Shown here: piece after piece, positions 15,729 through 23,494 of the stretch
Layout of the letters: each line of letters starts with the position of its first letter
How positions within the stretch are numbered: the first letter of the stretch is position 1
IMG/VR virus record: IMGVR_UViG_3300029309_000277
Location: 1 to 27,590 of that record
Source: a virus
Length of the DNA: 27,590 nucleotides
Direction: 5' to 3' (one strand)
Notes under the pieces: generated by a model
The model's database searches: none
What the model was told of the DNA's origin: nothing
Seen by the model: the letters and a program-made list of their open reading frames with translations, nothing else
Made by a program: the position numbers and the translations under genes

Positions 15729-16490
15729 ATGCGTTATTATTTATGTACATTAATAACGTTCGTAAGTATTGTTCTTTTTTGTTTTAAAGTAAATGCAACA
15801 GACACAAACAGTCAAACAAATACATCGGGCAGTAATACGAACATTACAGGGGGCTATACATCGACTACTACCAACACATATTCCGGTGGACAAACGAATA
15901 CGACAACATCAACAACATCAAATGCATCAACTACCAATGGGTCAGATATACCACCACCTTCCGCAAACTCACCATCTTATTCTTCCATGTCTCAAGATGT
16001 TTGTAGTATGGGTGTTAGCGGTAGTCTTTCTACTGGTGTCGTTGGTTTTTCTGGCGGAAAGCATGTCATAGATGAAAATTGTGAACGAATAAAATTAGCT
16101 AAAGTATTACAAGATTTTGGTATGAAAGTTGCTTCTGTTGCAATACTATGTCAAGATGCTCGTGTATTCGCAGCTATGGAATCTGCAGGAACACCTTGCC
16201 CTTTTGCTGGTAAAATAGGCGATGAAGCTAAAAAGTTATGGGCTACATATCCAATGTTAAGACCTGACTATGAAACATACTTAGAGAGAAAAGAAGTAGT
16301 CACTGAAGTAAACGAAAAAATAAGAGAGCAAAAAGAAAAAGAAGAAGCTGAACTTGCAAAAAAAGAAGCAGAAGAAAGAGCAGCAGAAGCATTAAGACTT
16401 GAAAGAGAATTACTAACACTAAAGGAAAAAGATGAAGTTGAAAATATTGAGCCTATTGCTGACTCTCCTGTTATCAACGTACACGAATAG
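15729..16490 (+). CDS. Secreted Thr/Asn/Ser-rich protein with four-Cys domain and coiled-coil tail
   Basis: The start at ATG 15729 is chosen because it gives a clean signal peptide ('MRYYLCTLITFVSIVLFCFK' with cleavage near 'VNA'), whereas the longer ATG at 15684 would add a basic extension and overlap the upstream gene. The mature product (253 aa with signal) has a low-complexity Thr/Ser/Asn segment at about 24-75, a domain with four cysteines (92, 118, 141, 157) around 'SMGVSGSLSTGVVGFSGG' and 'VAILCQDARVFAAMESAG', and a charged C-terminal coiled coil (about 185-235). Exported phage proteins of this kind may act in the periplasm or at the cell surface. No named family is recognised. The last 59 bases overlap the next gene. 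Confidence 0.7.
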   Translation: MRYYLCTLITFVSIVLFCFKVNATDTNSQTNTSGSNTNITGGYTSTTTNTYSGGQTNTTTSTTSNASTTNGSDIPPPSANSPSYSSMSQDVCSMGVSGSLSTGVVGFSGGKHVIDENCERIKLAKVLQDFGMKVASVAILCQDARVFAAMESAGTPCPFAGKIGDEAKKLWATYPMLRPDYETYLERKEVVTEVNEKIREQKEKEEAELAKKEAEERAAEALRLERELLTLKEKDEVENIEPIADSPVINVHE

Positions 16491-18030
16491 TATAGAAGTA
16501 ACTACTGGAAATTTACTGCCTAACGCAGGTGACGGAGTAGATTGGAATTCATCATCTACTGATATGATTAATGATGGCGGTAGCGGATTCGTTACTAATG
16601 GTCAATCGTTTAATGGATTTACTATAACTTGCCCTACAGGACAAGCTAATTGTGGATATAAATACGATGTTGGCGGAGACTTCGAAGTAACAGGAACAGC
16701 TACAGTTAGTGCAGATGATATAAAATTATACAGTAATTCTATTACTCAATCAATGTTAGATACAGGAATTACATTAAATAGTAACGTAGATGTAGCTAAC
16801 TGTGAAAGTGTAGAAGGTAATTGTGAAAGTAAAACTGGAAGTAACGATACACATACAACTATTATGGTTTTAAAAGATTCTGATGGAAATATTTTAAGTT
16901 CAGTATCACAGACTAGAAATGAAATAACTGGATTTAAAGGTAATTGTAATGGATATCCAGGATCAAATGCTTCTGGAGTAACTGCAGCATGTGGTCAGTA
17001 CACTGATACTCTTATACATAATGATGTAGGTGCTAACAATATAGATTGGTCTTGGTCAGGAACAGATAGTCATGGATCATCAACTTCAAGAGGAGGACCT
17101 AATTTACTCGGCACTTCTTTGTACATGACATACAATACTGACGAATATAACCCAATAGATGATGACGCACAAGATGCGATAGATGAAATAGAAAATAACA
17201 TACCAGACTTACCAGATTTTGAAGAAGAATTTACTTTTGAGGAAATTGATTTTAATGACGATTTTTATTTTCCAGAAGAATTTGATATGCCAGAAGAATT
17301 TGAAATAATAGAAATGCCTGATGATATGGAAGAAGCATTTTCAATTGTAGCAGAGGAAATGCCTGGCGAGTTTGAAGAAATGGAAATGGAAGAAGAATTT
17401 GTAGAAATGGAAGAACAACCTGAAATGGAAACTATGGAAGAACAACCAGAAGAAATGGAAATATCAGAGAACAAAGAAATGAAAGAGCCTGAGCCAACAG
17501 AAGAAGAAATGACTGAACCTGAAGAGGAGGTTACAAATGATGAACCTACTGAAGAAGATAATTCTACTATGGAAAACGAGTCAGAGGAGAAAGAAAGCGT
17601 TTCAGAGGCTGCTGAGAATGAATCAGAAGAAGATGGTCCAAGCGAAAAGAAGGCCGAAGATACCGCAGTTAACGATACAAACGAAACTAAGATAGCTGAC
17701 AAGAAAGTAAACAAATCTGTAAACATAGATGAAATAAAAGTAGATGAAGTAAAAGTCGATGTGAAAGAAGTAACATTGTTCTCAGAACAAGATTCTTTAG
17801 ATAGCTATTCTACAATGGCATTTTATGGAGAAGAAAATTTAGATTACGAAGTAAACAACGACTTTTTTATTCAAACTAATCTTATTGGATATACTAAACA
17901 AATATACGAAAATGTGTCACTTACAGTGTATATTGAAAATGATCCAGTAGAAATACAACGAAAAAAACTAGAAGAATTGTCTATACAGAAAGCAGGAATT
18001 ATGTTAGAACTTAAATTATTAAAGCAATGA
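16432..18030 (+). CDS. Secreted six-Cys protein with extremely acidic Glu/Met-rich segment
   Basis: The 532-aa product starts at ATG 16432, behind AAAGGAAAAAG, inside the upstream gene in another frame. The N-terminus is a signal peptide ('MKLKILSLLLTLLLSTYTNS'). Residues about 21-240 form a beta-rich domain with six cysteines (67, 74, 124, 131, 172, 187), two pairs being spaced C-x6-C. Residues about 245-410 are intrinsically disordered and dominated by Glu, Met, Pro and Asp ('EEFEIIEMPDDMEEAFSI', 'MEEQPEMETMEEQPEEME'). The C-terminal part has a 'DEIKVDEVKVDVKEV' stretch and a helix 'RKKLEELSIQKAGIMLELKL'. A surface or periplasmic role is likely, with the acidic region possibly binding cations or basic partners. 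I know no named homolog; function unknown. Confidence 0.72.
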   Translation: MKLKILSLLLTLLLSTYTNSIEVTTGNLLPNAGDGVDWNSSSTDMINDGGSGFVTNGQSFNGFTITCPTGQANCGYKYDVGGDFEVTGTATVSADDIKLYSNSITQSMLDTGITLNSNVDVANCESVEGNCESKTGSNDTHTTIMVLKDSDGNILSSVSQTRNEITGFKGNCNGYPGSNASGVTAACGQYTDTLIHNDVGANNIDWSWSGTDSHGSSTSRGGPNLLGTSLYMTYNTDEYNPIDDDAQDAIDEIENNIPDLPDFEEEFTFEEIDFNDDFYFPEEFDMPEEFEIIEMPDDMEEAFSIVAEEMPGEFEEMEMEEEFVEMEEQPEMETMEEQPEEMEISENKEMKEPEPTEEEMTEPEEEVTNDEPTEEDNSTMENESEEKESVSEAAENESEEDGPSEKKAEDTAVNDTNETKIADKKVNKSVNIDEIKVDEVKVDVKEVTLFSEQDSLDSYSTMAFYGEENLDYEVNNDFFIQTNLIGYTKQIYENVSLTVYIENDPVEIQRKKLEELSIQKAGIMLELKLLKQ

Positions 18031-18545
18031 GTATTGTAAACAAACTAACAAACTGGGCTTCTCTTGCTGGAGTAGTCGGAGCTTTAGGTGGAGGATTCTA
18101 CGCATGGGGAGAATTTAACACTAGATTAAGTGCAATAGAAAATCAAGAATTTGTAATAAACGAAACTGTAGATTTAACAGACATAGAAGTAAAATTAAAA
18201 GAATTAGAAACTACAATAATAGGTTTAGATAATGATGTCTTAGATAATTTAAGAAATGACATTGCAGGTAACAGCAATGATATAAAAGCTATGACAAGCG
18301 ACATTATCAAAGACATAAAAGTAATACAATCTGCTTTAGCAGACGCAGCATCTAATGATGATTTAGATAAGTTAGATAAAAAATTACGCACACCTATAAA
18401 AGAGTTAGAAGAATATGCTTGGGAATTAGAAGAGGACATAGAAGAAAATTCTAAAGGTATAGCAATTATTAAAAAAGAAAATGAATTACAAGACGTTTTG
18501 ATTGAAGAAATAAAAGAATCAGCGTCTAATCCGTTAAACGGTTAA
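18027..18545 (+). CDS. Membrane-anchored coiled-coil protein
   Basis: The 172-aa product starts in an ATGA overlap with the acidic protein gene. It has an N-terminal hydrophobic helix (about residues 8-28, 'NWASLAGVVGALGGGFYAWG'), then a long acidic helical region with coiled-coil heptads ('IEVKLKELETTIIGL', 'NDDLDKLDKKLRTPIKELEE'). No enzymatic motif is visible. The arrangement TM helix plus 'RLSAIENQ' resembles the 118-aa protein at 1384. The stop codon overlaps by four bases with the stop of the minus-strand helicase, so transcription from both sides converges here. It probably extends from the membrane into the periplasm or cytoplasm; role unknown. Confidence 0.68.
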   Translation: MSIVNKLTNWASLAGVVGALGGGFYAWGEFNTRLSAIENQEFVINETVDLTDIEVKLKELETTIIGLDNDVLDNLRNDIAGNSNDIKAMTSDIIKDIKVIQSALADAASNDDLDKLDKKLRTPIKELEEYAWELEEDIEENSKGIAIIKKENELQDVLIEEIKESASNPLNG

Positions 18546-20011
18546 ATCCATTCTTTCCAATTATCGCCGGTAATGCTGTTAGCTAAAGATAATTTATTTT
18601 TTAAACTTGTAAATATTTTTTCGTCAATAGTTTTAGGAGTTACAAAGTCTATATATGTTACATTATTTTTTTGACCAATTCTATGTGGTCTATCTTCTGA
18701 TTGTAATCTTGCTTCTAAATCGTATGTATTAGCATAATAGATTACAGTATTTGCTGCAGTTAAAGTAATACCGTAACCACCCATACGAGGATTAGCTACG
18801 ATATATTTATAATAACCGCTTTGAAACTTCTTAATTATGTTTTGTCTATCTTCAGCTTTAGTATCACCAAAGTAAGTAGCTACAGGTATTTTAAAATGTT
18901 CTTTTAATTTTTCTTGTATTTCTCTTATAGACCTTTTATAATTAGCCCATATAATAACTTGTCCATCTGTTTCTTCTAACACTTGAATTAATTCATTAAG
19001 TCTAGAATTAGTTCCAGGTATAGATTCTTCAGTGCCATCATCATGTTTTAAAAATCCACATAATACTTGGTGAAGTCTTAACAAACGAGTAATAACTAAA
19101 GGAGCTGTTACTGATTTTTCGTTTTCTAATTCTACATAAGCTTTTTTTCGTAATGTTTCGTATATTTTCTTTTGCTCTGGAGATAATTCTATTTCTCTTT
19201 TTTGATACAATTTATCTGGTAAATCTAAGCATTCATCTTTCTTAACTCTAAACATATGGTCTTTTATATAAGCTTGTAACTCATCTAAGTTTTGATAGTC
19301 AACTACTTCGTGAAATGTTTTCATGTTTATCGTTCTTCGTCTTAACACGCAATATCTATTTCTAAATCCGTAATAACTACAATTTAAAATGTATTGAGAT
19401 AAAAAAGTCATCTGAGTATAAATATCAATCGGGCTTTGCGTTATAGGTGTACCTGTTAGTATTCTTCTATACTTAGATGTTTGCGTTAATTTTAAAATGT
19501 TTTTAGTTCTTCTAGCAGTTCTATGCTTTATGGTACTTGATTCATCAACAACTACCATAGTTTTATGCACATTTAAAAATCTTTGAATATAATGAAACCC
19601 TTTATTTGTACTAAAAGCTTCTACATTTATGACAAATATTTTTAATTCATGCGTTTGTTTAGTAAGAAAATTTTTTAATCTTTCTACATTAGATTTAGTT
19701 TCTAGTGGCTTCCAAAGTTCTATGTACGAGTAATCATAAACATCTTCTGGCATATGCGTAGGTATTTCTTGCAGTTGCCAGTTACGATACACGCCTTTAG
19801 GGGCTACGATTACTGCAGCATTAATTTCGCCTTTTCTATATAAATAAGCTATATTATCTACGATTACTTTAGATTTTCCAGTGCCTTGTTCCATAAACAA
19901 AGCATAATACTCTTTATCTCTACTAATGTTAAACGCCTCTAATTGATGGTCAAAAGGTTTAGTCTTAAATTTAAAATCTTTTTTCTGTACTTTGTCTAAC
20001 TTTAATTTCAT
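18542..20011 (-). CDS. SNF2-family DNA helicase/translocase
   Basis: The 489-aa enzyme is the only minus-strand gene. Motifs in order: Q-motif-like 'FDHQLEAF' (20-27), Walker A 'MEQGTGKSKV' with Lys46, 'VVAPKG'-type motif Ia ('AVIVAPKGVYRNWQ'), Walker B 'VVVDESSTIKH' (Asp156, Glu157), motif III 'ILTGTPITQ', and the C-terminal lobe 'QVIIWANYK', 'GGYGITLTAANTVIYYA' and 'DRPHRIGQ'. This is the SNF2 signature, and the small size is normal for phage members. It may remodel or translocate on DNA during replication or recombination, or help strip host proteins. The divergent AT-rich region at 20012-20096 should carry its promoter. ATG at 20011 follows an AAGAAAG-like sequence on the minus strand. 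Confidence 0.93.
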   Translation of the reverse strand: MKLKLDKVQKKDFKFKTKPFDHQLEAFNISRDKEYYALFMEQGTGKSKVIVDNIAYLYRKGEINAAVIVAPKGVYRNWQLQEIPTHMPEDVYDYSYIELWKPLETKSNVERLKNFLTKQTHELKIFVINVEAFSTNKGFHYIQRFLNVHKTMVVVDESSTIKHRTARRTKNILKLTQTSKYRRILTGTPITQSPIDIYTQMTFLSQYILNCSYYGFRNRYCVLRRRTINMKTFHEVVDYQNLDELQAYIKDHMFRVKKDECLDLPDKLYQKREIELSPEQKKIYETLRKKAYVELENEKSVTAPLVITRLLRLHQVLCGFLKHDDGTEESIPGTNSRLNELIQVLEETDGQVIIWANYKRSIREIQEKLKEHFKIPVATYFGDTKAEDRQNIIKKFQSGYYKYIVANPRMGGYGITLTAANTVIYYANTYDLEARLQSEDRPHRIGQKNNVTYIDFVTPKTIDEKIFTSLKNKLSLANSITGDNWKEWI

Positions 20012-20096
20012 TTTCTACTTTCTTGTATAAATTATTTTATTTACTATATATTAAAATAATATAAAAATATATTTTTTTATAGAAAGGTAAGAAATT
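20012..20096. promoter_or_regulatory. Divergent 85-bp AT-rich control region, possible origin
   Basis: This is the only spacer between divergent genes and the longest non-coding stretch in the window. It contains only 9 G or C in 85 bases, and between 20029 and 20081 just one C (20044) and one G near the end. It should hold promoters for the minus-strand helicase and for the plus-strand replication genes, e.g. TATATT at 20047-20052 with a weak TTGTAT at 20023. AAAGG at 20083-20087 is the ribosome binding site for the gene at 20097. AT richness and palindromes would also suit DNA unwinding at an origin. Confidence 0.6.
20047..20076. repeat. Two small inverted repeats in the divergent region
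   Basis: Arms TATATTA (20047-20053) and TAATATA (20057-20063) form a hyphenated 17-bp palindrome with an AAA centre. Immediately adjacent, 20063-20076 is a perfect 14-bp palindrome of five A, TATA-type centre and five T. They could be operator sites or part of an origin, but AT-rich DNA makes such palindromes easily. Confidence 0.45.
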
Positions 20097-20429
20097 ATGA
20101 AAGGTAAAGTATATGTAGTTCAAGAGAATCCTAAGTTCAGCGTAATATCTGCTGGCAACTATGGAGAACTTGTACCACTTCTTCCTTTCGGCTCACAAGT
20201 TGTATTGAGCGTTGCACCTACACTAAGTCTATGTAGAAAAAAATTGTCTAGTTTTTCAGATAACGATTATATTATGGCGATTGGCGACCCTACAGCAATA
20301 GCTATTGCTTGTATGGTGGCGGGAGAGAATAATAGAGGTGTAGTTAAAATGCTTAAATGGGATAAACGAGAGAAGATGTATTATCCCGTAACTATAAACT
20401 TGACAGGTAGAAAGGTAGAAGAATCATGA
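20097..20429 (+). CDS. Conserved phage protein at the start of the replication module, unknown function
   Basis: The 110-aa product is the first gene right of the divergent region, with AAAGG nine bases before ATG. It opens 'MKGKVYVVQENPKFSVISAG' and has hydrophobic patches 'SQVVLSVAPTLSL' and 'DYIMAIGDPTAIAIACMVAG', then a basic end 'WDKREKMYYPVTINL'. The 'YIMAIGDPTAIAIAC' run fits a buried strand-loop-helix. I recall this family at the same place in marine podoviruses, but not a function. As the first gene after the promoter region it may be an early regulator or a replication accessory. It overlaps the next gene in ATGA. Confidence 0.65.
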   Translation: MKGKVYVVQENPKFSVISAGNYGELVPLLPFGSQVVLSVAPTLSLCRKKLSSFSDNDYIMAIGDPTAIAIACMVAGENNRGVVKMLKWDKREKMYYPVTINLTGRKVEES

Positions 20430-21007
20430 GTAATGTAGATATATTTAAGTCGTTAGAATCTGATGCTAAAGAGCAGAAAGAAATACCTAGTGACGAAAAA
20501 TTTAAACAACTAAATACTCTTGCTAAAAAATTTGTAGACACAAAGAACGATATTAGTGTGGCTGAAGAAGAAATTAGCAAATTAAAAGATAACTTAAAAC
20601 AGATTAGAGAGAATGATTTACCAGAAATGATGTCATCTCTACATATGGATCAATTTAAGTTAACAGATGGAACAGTTATTATGGTGAAAGATGACGTGTT
20701 CGCATCAATTAAAAAAGATAAACAAGTCGAGGCGTTACAATGGCTAGACGATAATGGATTAGGCGATATTATAAAACATAAAATATCTATCTCTTTCAAT
20801 CGTGGAGAACATGAAGATGCTGAGAAGTTTAAGAAACAGTTCGGTGAATCGTTTAAACAAGAGATGGACGAGAAGTCGACAGTACATCCTCAGACTCTAA
20901 AAGCGACAGTTAAAGAAATGGTACAGAGTGGCCAGAATTTACCTGAAGAATTTTTTAGTGTTTACGAGGCTAAAGTTGCAAACGTGAAATTATCGAAAGG
21001 AGAATAA
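20426..21007 (+). CDS. Conserved phage replication-module protein (gp52/DUF7173-like)
   Basis: The 193-aa product begins with an acidic helical N-terminus containing a coiled coil (about 35-65, 'ISVAEEEISKLKDNLKQIRE'). The core 'MDQFKLTDGTVIMVKDDVFA', 'ALQWLDDNGLGDIIKHKISI' and 'KSTVHPQTLKATVKEMVQSG' with 'LPEEFFSVYEA' matches a family that I recall lying next to the SSB gene in many podoviruses (possibly DUF7173). It may be a DNA-associated or SSB-cooperating factor; no catalytic residues are evident. ATGA overlap upstream, and the following gene begins after GGAG only two bases downstream, so all these genes are likely one transcript. Confidence 0.68.
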   Translation: MSNVDIFKSLESDAKEQKEIPSDEKFKQLNTLAKKFVDTKNDISVAEEEISKLKDNLKQIRENDLPEMMSSLHMDQFKLTDGTVIMVKDDVFASIKKDKQVEALQWLDDNGLGDIIKHKISISFNRGEHEDAEKFKKQFGESFKQEMDEKSTVHPQTLKATVKEMVQSGQNLPEEFFSVYEAKVANVKLSKGE

Positions 21008-21008
21008 T

Positions 21009-21764
21009 ATGTCAGATACACAAGTTGCAAAGAAGAAGAATGGCGCATTAAGTATTCCTAGTGAGGACTTATTAGCCGATGTCGGTAAGGGTTTAGAAAA
21101 AGCTAACTCTGACGATATGACGATACCTAGATTGGCTTTAGTACAATCAGGTAGTCCACAACGAAAAAAGAAAGACGATAAATATATTGATGGAGCAGAA
21201 GAGGGTATGGTCTTTAATACTGTATCTAACAAGCTTTATTCTGATACATTTTACGTTGTACCCTGCGAATTTGAAAAAGTTTTTATCGAATGGGTACCTA
21301 GAGAAAGCGGTGGTGGTTTAGTTACAATATACAACTCAAGTAATAAACCGCAGGCGCAAAAAGAAGAAAATGGAAGAAGATTTTTATTAGAAAATGGAAA
21401 TCAGTTAGTCGATACTGCACAGCACTATGTTATGGTAGTAAGTAAAGATGGTTCTTTTGAGCCAGCAGTTATGTCTATGTCATCTTCTTTATTAACAGTT
21501 TCTCGTAATTGGGTAACTCGTATGAAGTTACAGAGAGAAAATGTAAATGGTAAATTAGTTGAGCCACCTACTTTTTATTATAAGTGGCCAATATCAACTA
21601 TTGAGAAAACTAATTCAGATGGATCATGGTTTATTTATAAAGTAGGTAACCCAGAGCCCGTTGATAATCTTGATTTATACAACGCAGCTAAAAGTTTATC
21701 TGAATCAGTAAGAAAAGGAACTGCTACTGCAGATACATCTACGGATTCTGACGTACAGTTCTAA
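21009..21764 (+). CDS. Single-stranded DNA-binding-like protein
   Basis: The 251-aa product starts at ATG 21009 behind GGAG. The N-terminus is Lys-rich, then 'DDMTIPRLALVQSGSPQRKK' and a beta-rich core ('FYVVPCEFEKVFIEWVPRES', 'VSRNWVTRMKLQRENVNGKL', 'PPTFYYKWPISTIEK'), which resembles the phage SSB-like family placed before primase genes. The C-terminus is low complexity and acidic, ending 'DSDVQF', like the acidic, aromatic-tipped tails of E. coli SSB or T7 gp2.5 that recruit replication partners. Order with primase supports this. The OB fold itself is not proved from sequence. Stop and next start form TAATG. Confidence 0.7.
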   Translation: MSDTQVAKKKNGALSIPSEDLLADVGKGLEKANSDDMTIPRLALVQSGSPQRKKKDDKYIDGAEEGMVFNTVSNKLYSDTFYVVPCEFEKVFIEWVPRESGGGLVTIYNSSNKPQAQKEENGRRFLLENGNQLVDTAQHYVMVVSKDGSFEPAVMSMSSSLLTVSRNWVTRMKLQRENVNGKLVEPPTFYYKWPISTIEKTNSDGSWFIYKVGNPEPVDNLDLYNAAKSLSESVRKGTATADTSTDSDVQF

Positions 21765-23263
21765 TGTCAGCACAAGACTTCTTTGAATTATTCAAAGGTC
21801 TTGAGCGTGCTCATGGCCGTTATGACCTAGCTCCCGAAAGCGATAACGGCCAAAAGCAAGGTGGCAGTGCACGAACTGTTCAAGAATCTTTAACTGTACA
21901 CGAGTGGGAATTACACTTAAAAGGCGAGAGAGGTCTCGGCGTAATACCTATTCGTGATGACAGTAAAGTTTATTGGGGAGCAATAGATATAGATATTTAT
22001 GACATAGATTTAGAAAAATTTAGCGAGAATCTAGGATCATCATCAATATTTCCATGTAGGACTAAGAGTGGAGGTTTACACCTCTATATATTTTTTAGCG
22101 AGCCAGTGTTAGCTAAATTAGTTGTACCTAAATTAAGAGAGATAGCAACAGCTTTAGGACATTCGTCTGCTGAGATATTTCCTAAACAAATAAAAATAAT
22201 ATCAGAAAGAGGAGATGTTGGAAACTGGATAAATATGCCATACTTTGGTGGAGAGTTTTCGACACGTTATTGTATTTATAATGGCAAAAGATTAACGACA
22301 AAAGAGTTTATAAGATTAGCAAATGAAAGTAAAGTAGATAACATTAGTAAAATATCTTTACCAAATTTTAAAAAAGAAGATACAGAAATACTACCAGATG
22401 GTCCGCCATGTTTACAGTATTTATTAAAAACAGGATTTCCACAAGGAACTAGAAACAACGCCTTATATAATTTAGGAGTGTATGCGAAGAAGGCATTTCC
22501 TAATGAATGGGAAGAGAAATTAGAAGATTATAACCTTGAGCACATGCAACCGCCGTTGAAGTCCAAGGAAGTAATAACTGTAATTTCTTCTTTAGATAAG
22601 AAATCGTATAACTACATGTGTAGTGAACCTCCTATTCAACCATTCTGTAATAGGGCGTTGTGTGTATCTTGTAAGTTTGGTATATCGGAAAATGGAACAA
22701 TGCCTAGAATAACTGGCATATCAAAAATACAAACAGACCCTCCTACATATTTCTTAACTGTAGATGATTTAAGAATAGGTCCATTAGAATCAATAGATAT
22801 ACTTAATCAGAAAAACTTTCAACGTGTGGTATTTGAGCATATAGATAAAGCTATTCCTTTAGTATCGCCTCATCTATGGATAGAGATGATGAACGATTTA
22901 ATGTCTAAAGTAGAACTAGTCGAAGCAACTACAGATTCATCTAATAAAGGTAGGCTATGGGAATTATGCGAAAGATTTTCTACAGGAGTTTCATCTTCTG
23001 ATTCAATAGAAGATTTATTAAGAGGTAAAGCTGTAACGATAGACGGATCTACTATGTTTAGAATAAATGATTTTATAGAGTTTCTTGAGAAGCATAGGTT
23101 TAGAGAGTTTAAATTACACGAAGTAACTGCACATTTAAAAGAAAAGAATGCGAAACACCAGACTAAAAAAATAAAGGGAAAGCATGTAAACATATGGGTA
23201 ATACCAGAGTTTGAAAAACAAAAAGAAGAATTTACTGAACCTAACGTAGAGGAGATATTATGA
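21764..23263 (+). CDS. Archaeo-eukaryotic primase (TOTE-like AEP)
   Basis: The 499-aa protein starts in TAATG. Residues 70-110 carry AEP motifs: 'VYWGAIDIDIYD' with metal-binding Asp75 and Asp77, and 'RTKSGGLHLYIFF' with His106 in the s-x-H motif. 'GDVGNWINMPYFGGEF' (150-164) matches the third region of the TOTE-type primases. A helical PriCT-like segment follows (about 210-280), then cysteines 286, 295, 300 and 303 ('MCSEPPIQPFCNRALCVSC'), which look like a Zn or Fe-S site. The C-terminal 190 residues are likely a DNA-binding extension ending in a basic winged-helix-like stretch ('FREFKLHEVTAHLKEKN'). It should make primers for phage DNA replication. No helicase domain is fused; SNF2 and UvrD helicases are nearby. 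Confidence 0.82.
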   Translation: MSAQDFFELFKGLERAHGRYDLAPESDNGQKQGGSARTVQESLTVHEWELHLKGERGLGVIPIRDDSKVYWGAIDIDIYDIDLEKFSENLGSSSIFPCRTKSGGLHLYIFFSEPVLAKLVVPKLREIATALGHSSAEIFPKQIKIISERGDVGNWINMPYFGGEFSTRYCIYNGKRLTTKEFIRLANESKVDNISKISLPNFKKEDTEILPDGPPCLQYLLKTGFPQGTRNNALYNLGVYAKKAFPNEWEEKLEDYNLEHMQPPLKSKEVITVISSLDKKSYNYMCSEPPIQPFCNRALCVSCKFGISENGTMPRITGISKIQTDPPTYFLTVDDLRIGPLESIDILNQKNFQRVVFEHIDKAIPLVSPHLWIEMMNDLMSKVELVEATTDSSNKGRLWELCERFSTGVSSSDSIEDLLRGKAVTIDGSTMFRINDFIEFLEKHRFREFKLHEVTAHLKEKNAKHQTKKIKGKHVNIWVIPEFEKQKEEFTEPNVEEIL

Positions 23264-23421
23264 CAGAAAAGAAAGACGTTGTAGTAAAAGTTAAAGGATT
23301 AGCTTTTAACTTAACCAATAAACCGGAGAAAAAAGATGTCAAAGACACCGAGCCACTTAAAGACAGGGATAACAGTAAAGACAGTCCCGCAAAGAAAGAC
23401 GAAACACATGGGAAAACATAA
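23260..23421 (+). CDS. Small charged Lys/Asp-rich protein
   Basis: The 53-aa product starts in ATGA with the primase stop. It opens 'MTEKKDVVVKVKGLAFNLTN' and continues as a low-complexity run of Lys, Asp and Glu ('KKDVKDTEPLKDRDNSKD'). No hydrophobic segment or cysteine is visible. The overlap with both neighbours and the clean frame support expression. It may be a disordered partner of the primase or exonuclease; function unknown. Confidence 0.55.
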   Translation: MTEKKDVVVKVKGLAFNLTNKPEKKDVKDTEPLKDRDNSKDSPAKKDETHGKT

Positions 23422-23494
23422 CCCTATCTATACTAAACATAGAAAAGGTAAACGTCAGTTTAAAAGAAAAAATGATCATTGGAGTCAATTATGA
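23408..23494 (+). CDS. Tiny basic peptide (28 aa)
   Basis: The gene begins at ATG 23408 inside the end of the previous gene and stops in ATGA with the exonuclease start. The product 'MGKHNPIYTKHRKGKRQFKR' and then KNDHWSQL is strongly basic. The perfect stop/start overlap with a recognised downstream gene is the main support; the size alone would not be. It might only act to couple translation. Confidence 0.45.
   Translation: MGKHNPIYTKHRKGKRQFKRKNDHWSQL

Noticed and set aside
15793-16071. 92-aa plus-strand frame inside the secreted Thr-rich gene
   Set aside because: It lies inside a well-supported gene with signal peptide, has His/Gln-rich low complexity and no ribosome binding site.
17265-17726. 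153-aa minus-strand Ser-rich open frame
   Set aside because: It is the mirror of the Glu/Met-rich coding segment of the plus-strand gene; GAA-type codons read backwards as TTC/TCT and give long open frames.
18524-18550. Possible terminator at the convergent gene ends
   Set aside because: CCGTTAAACGG is a short palindrome with almost no loop and no following T-run, so it does not form a convincing hairpin.
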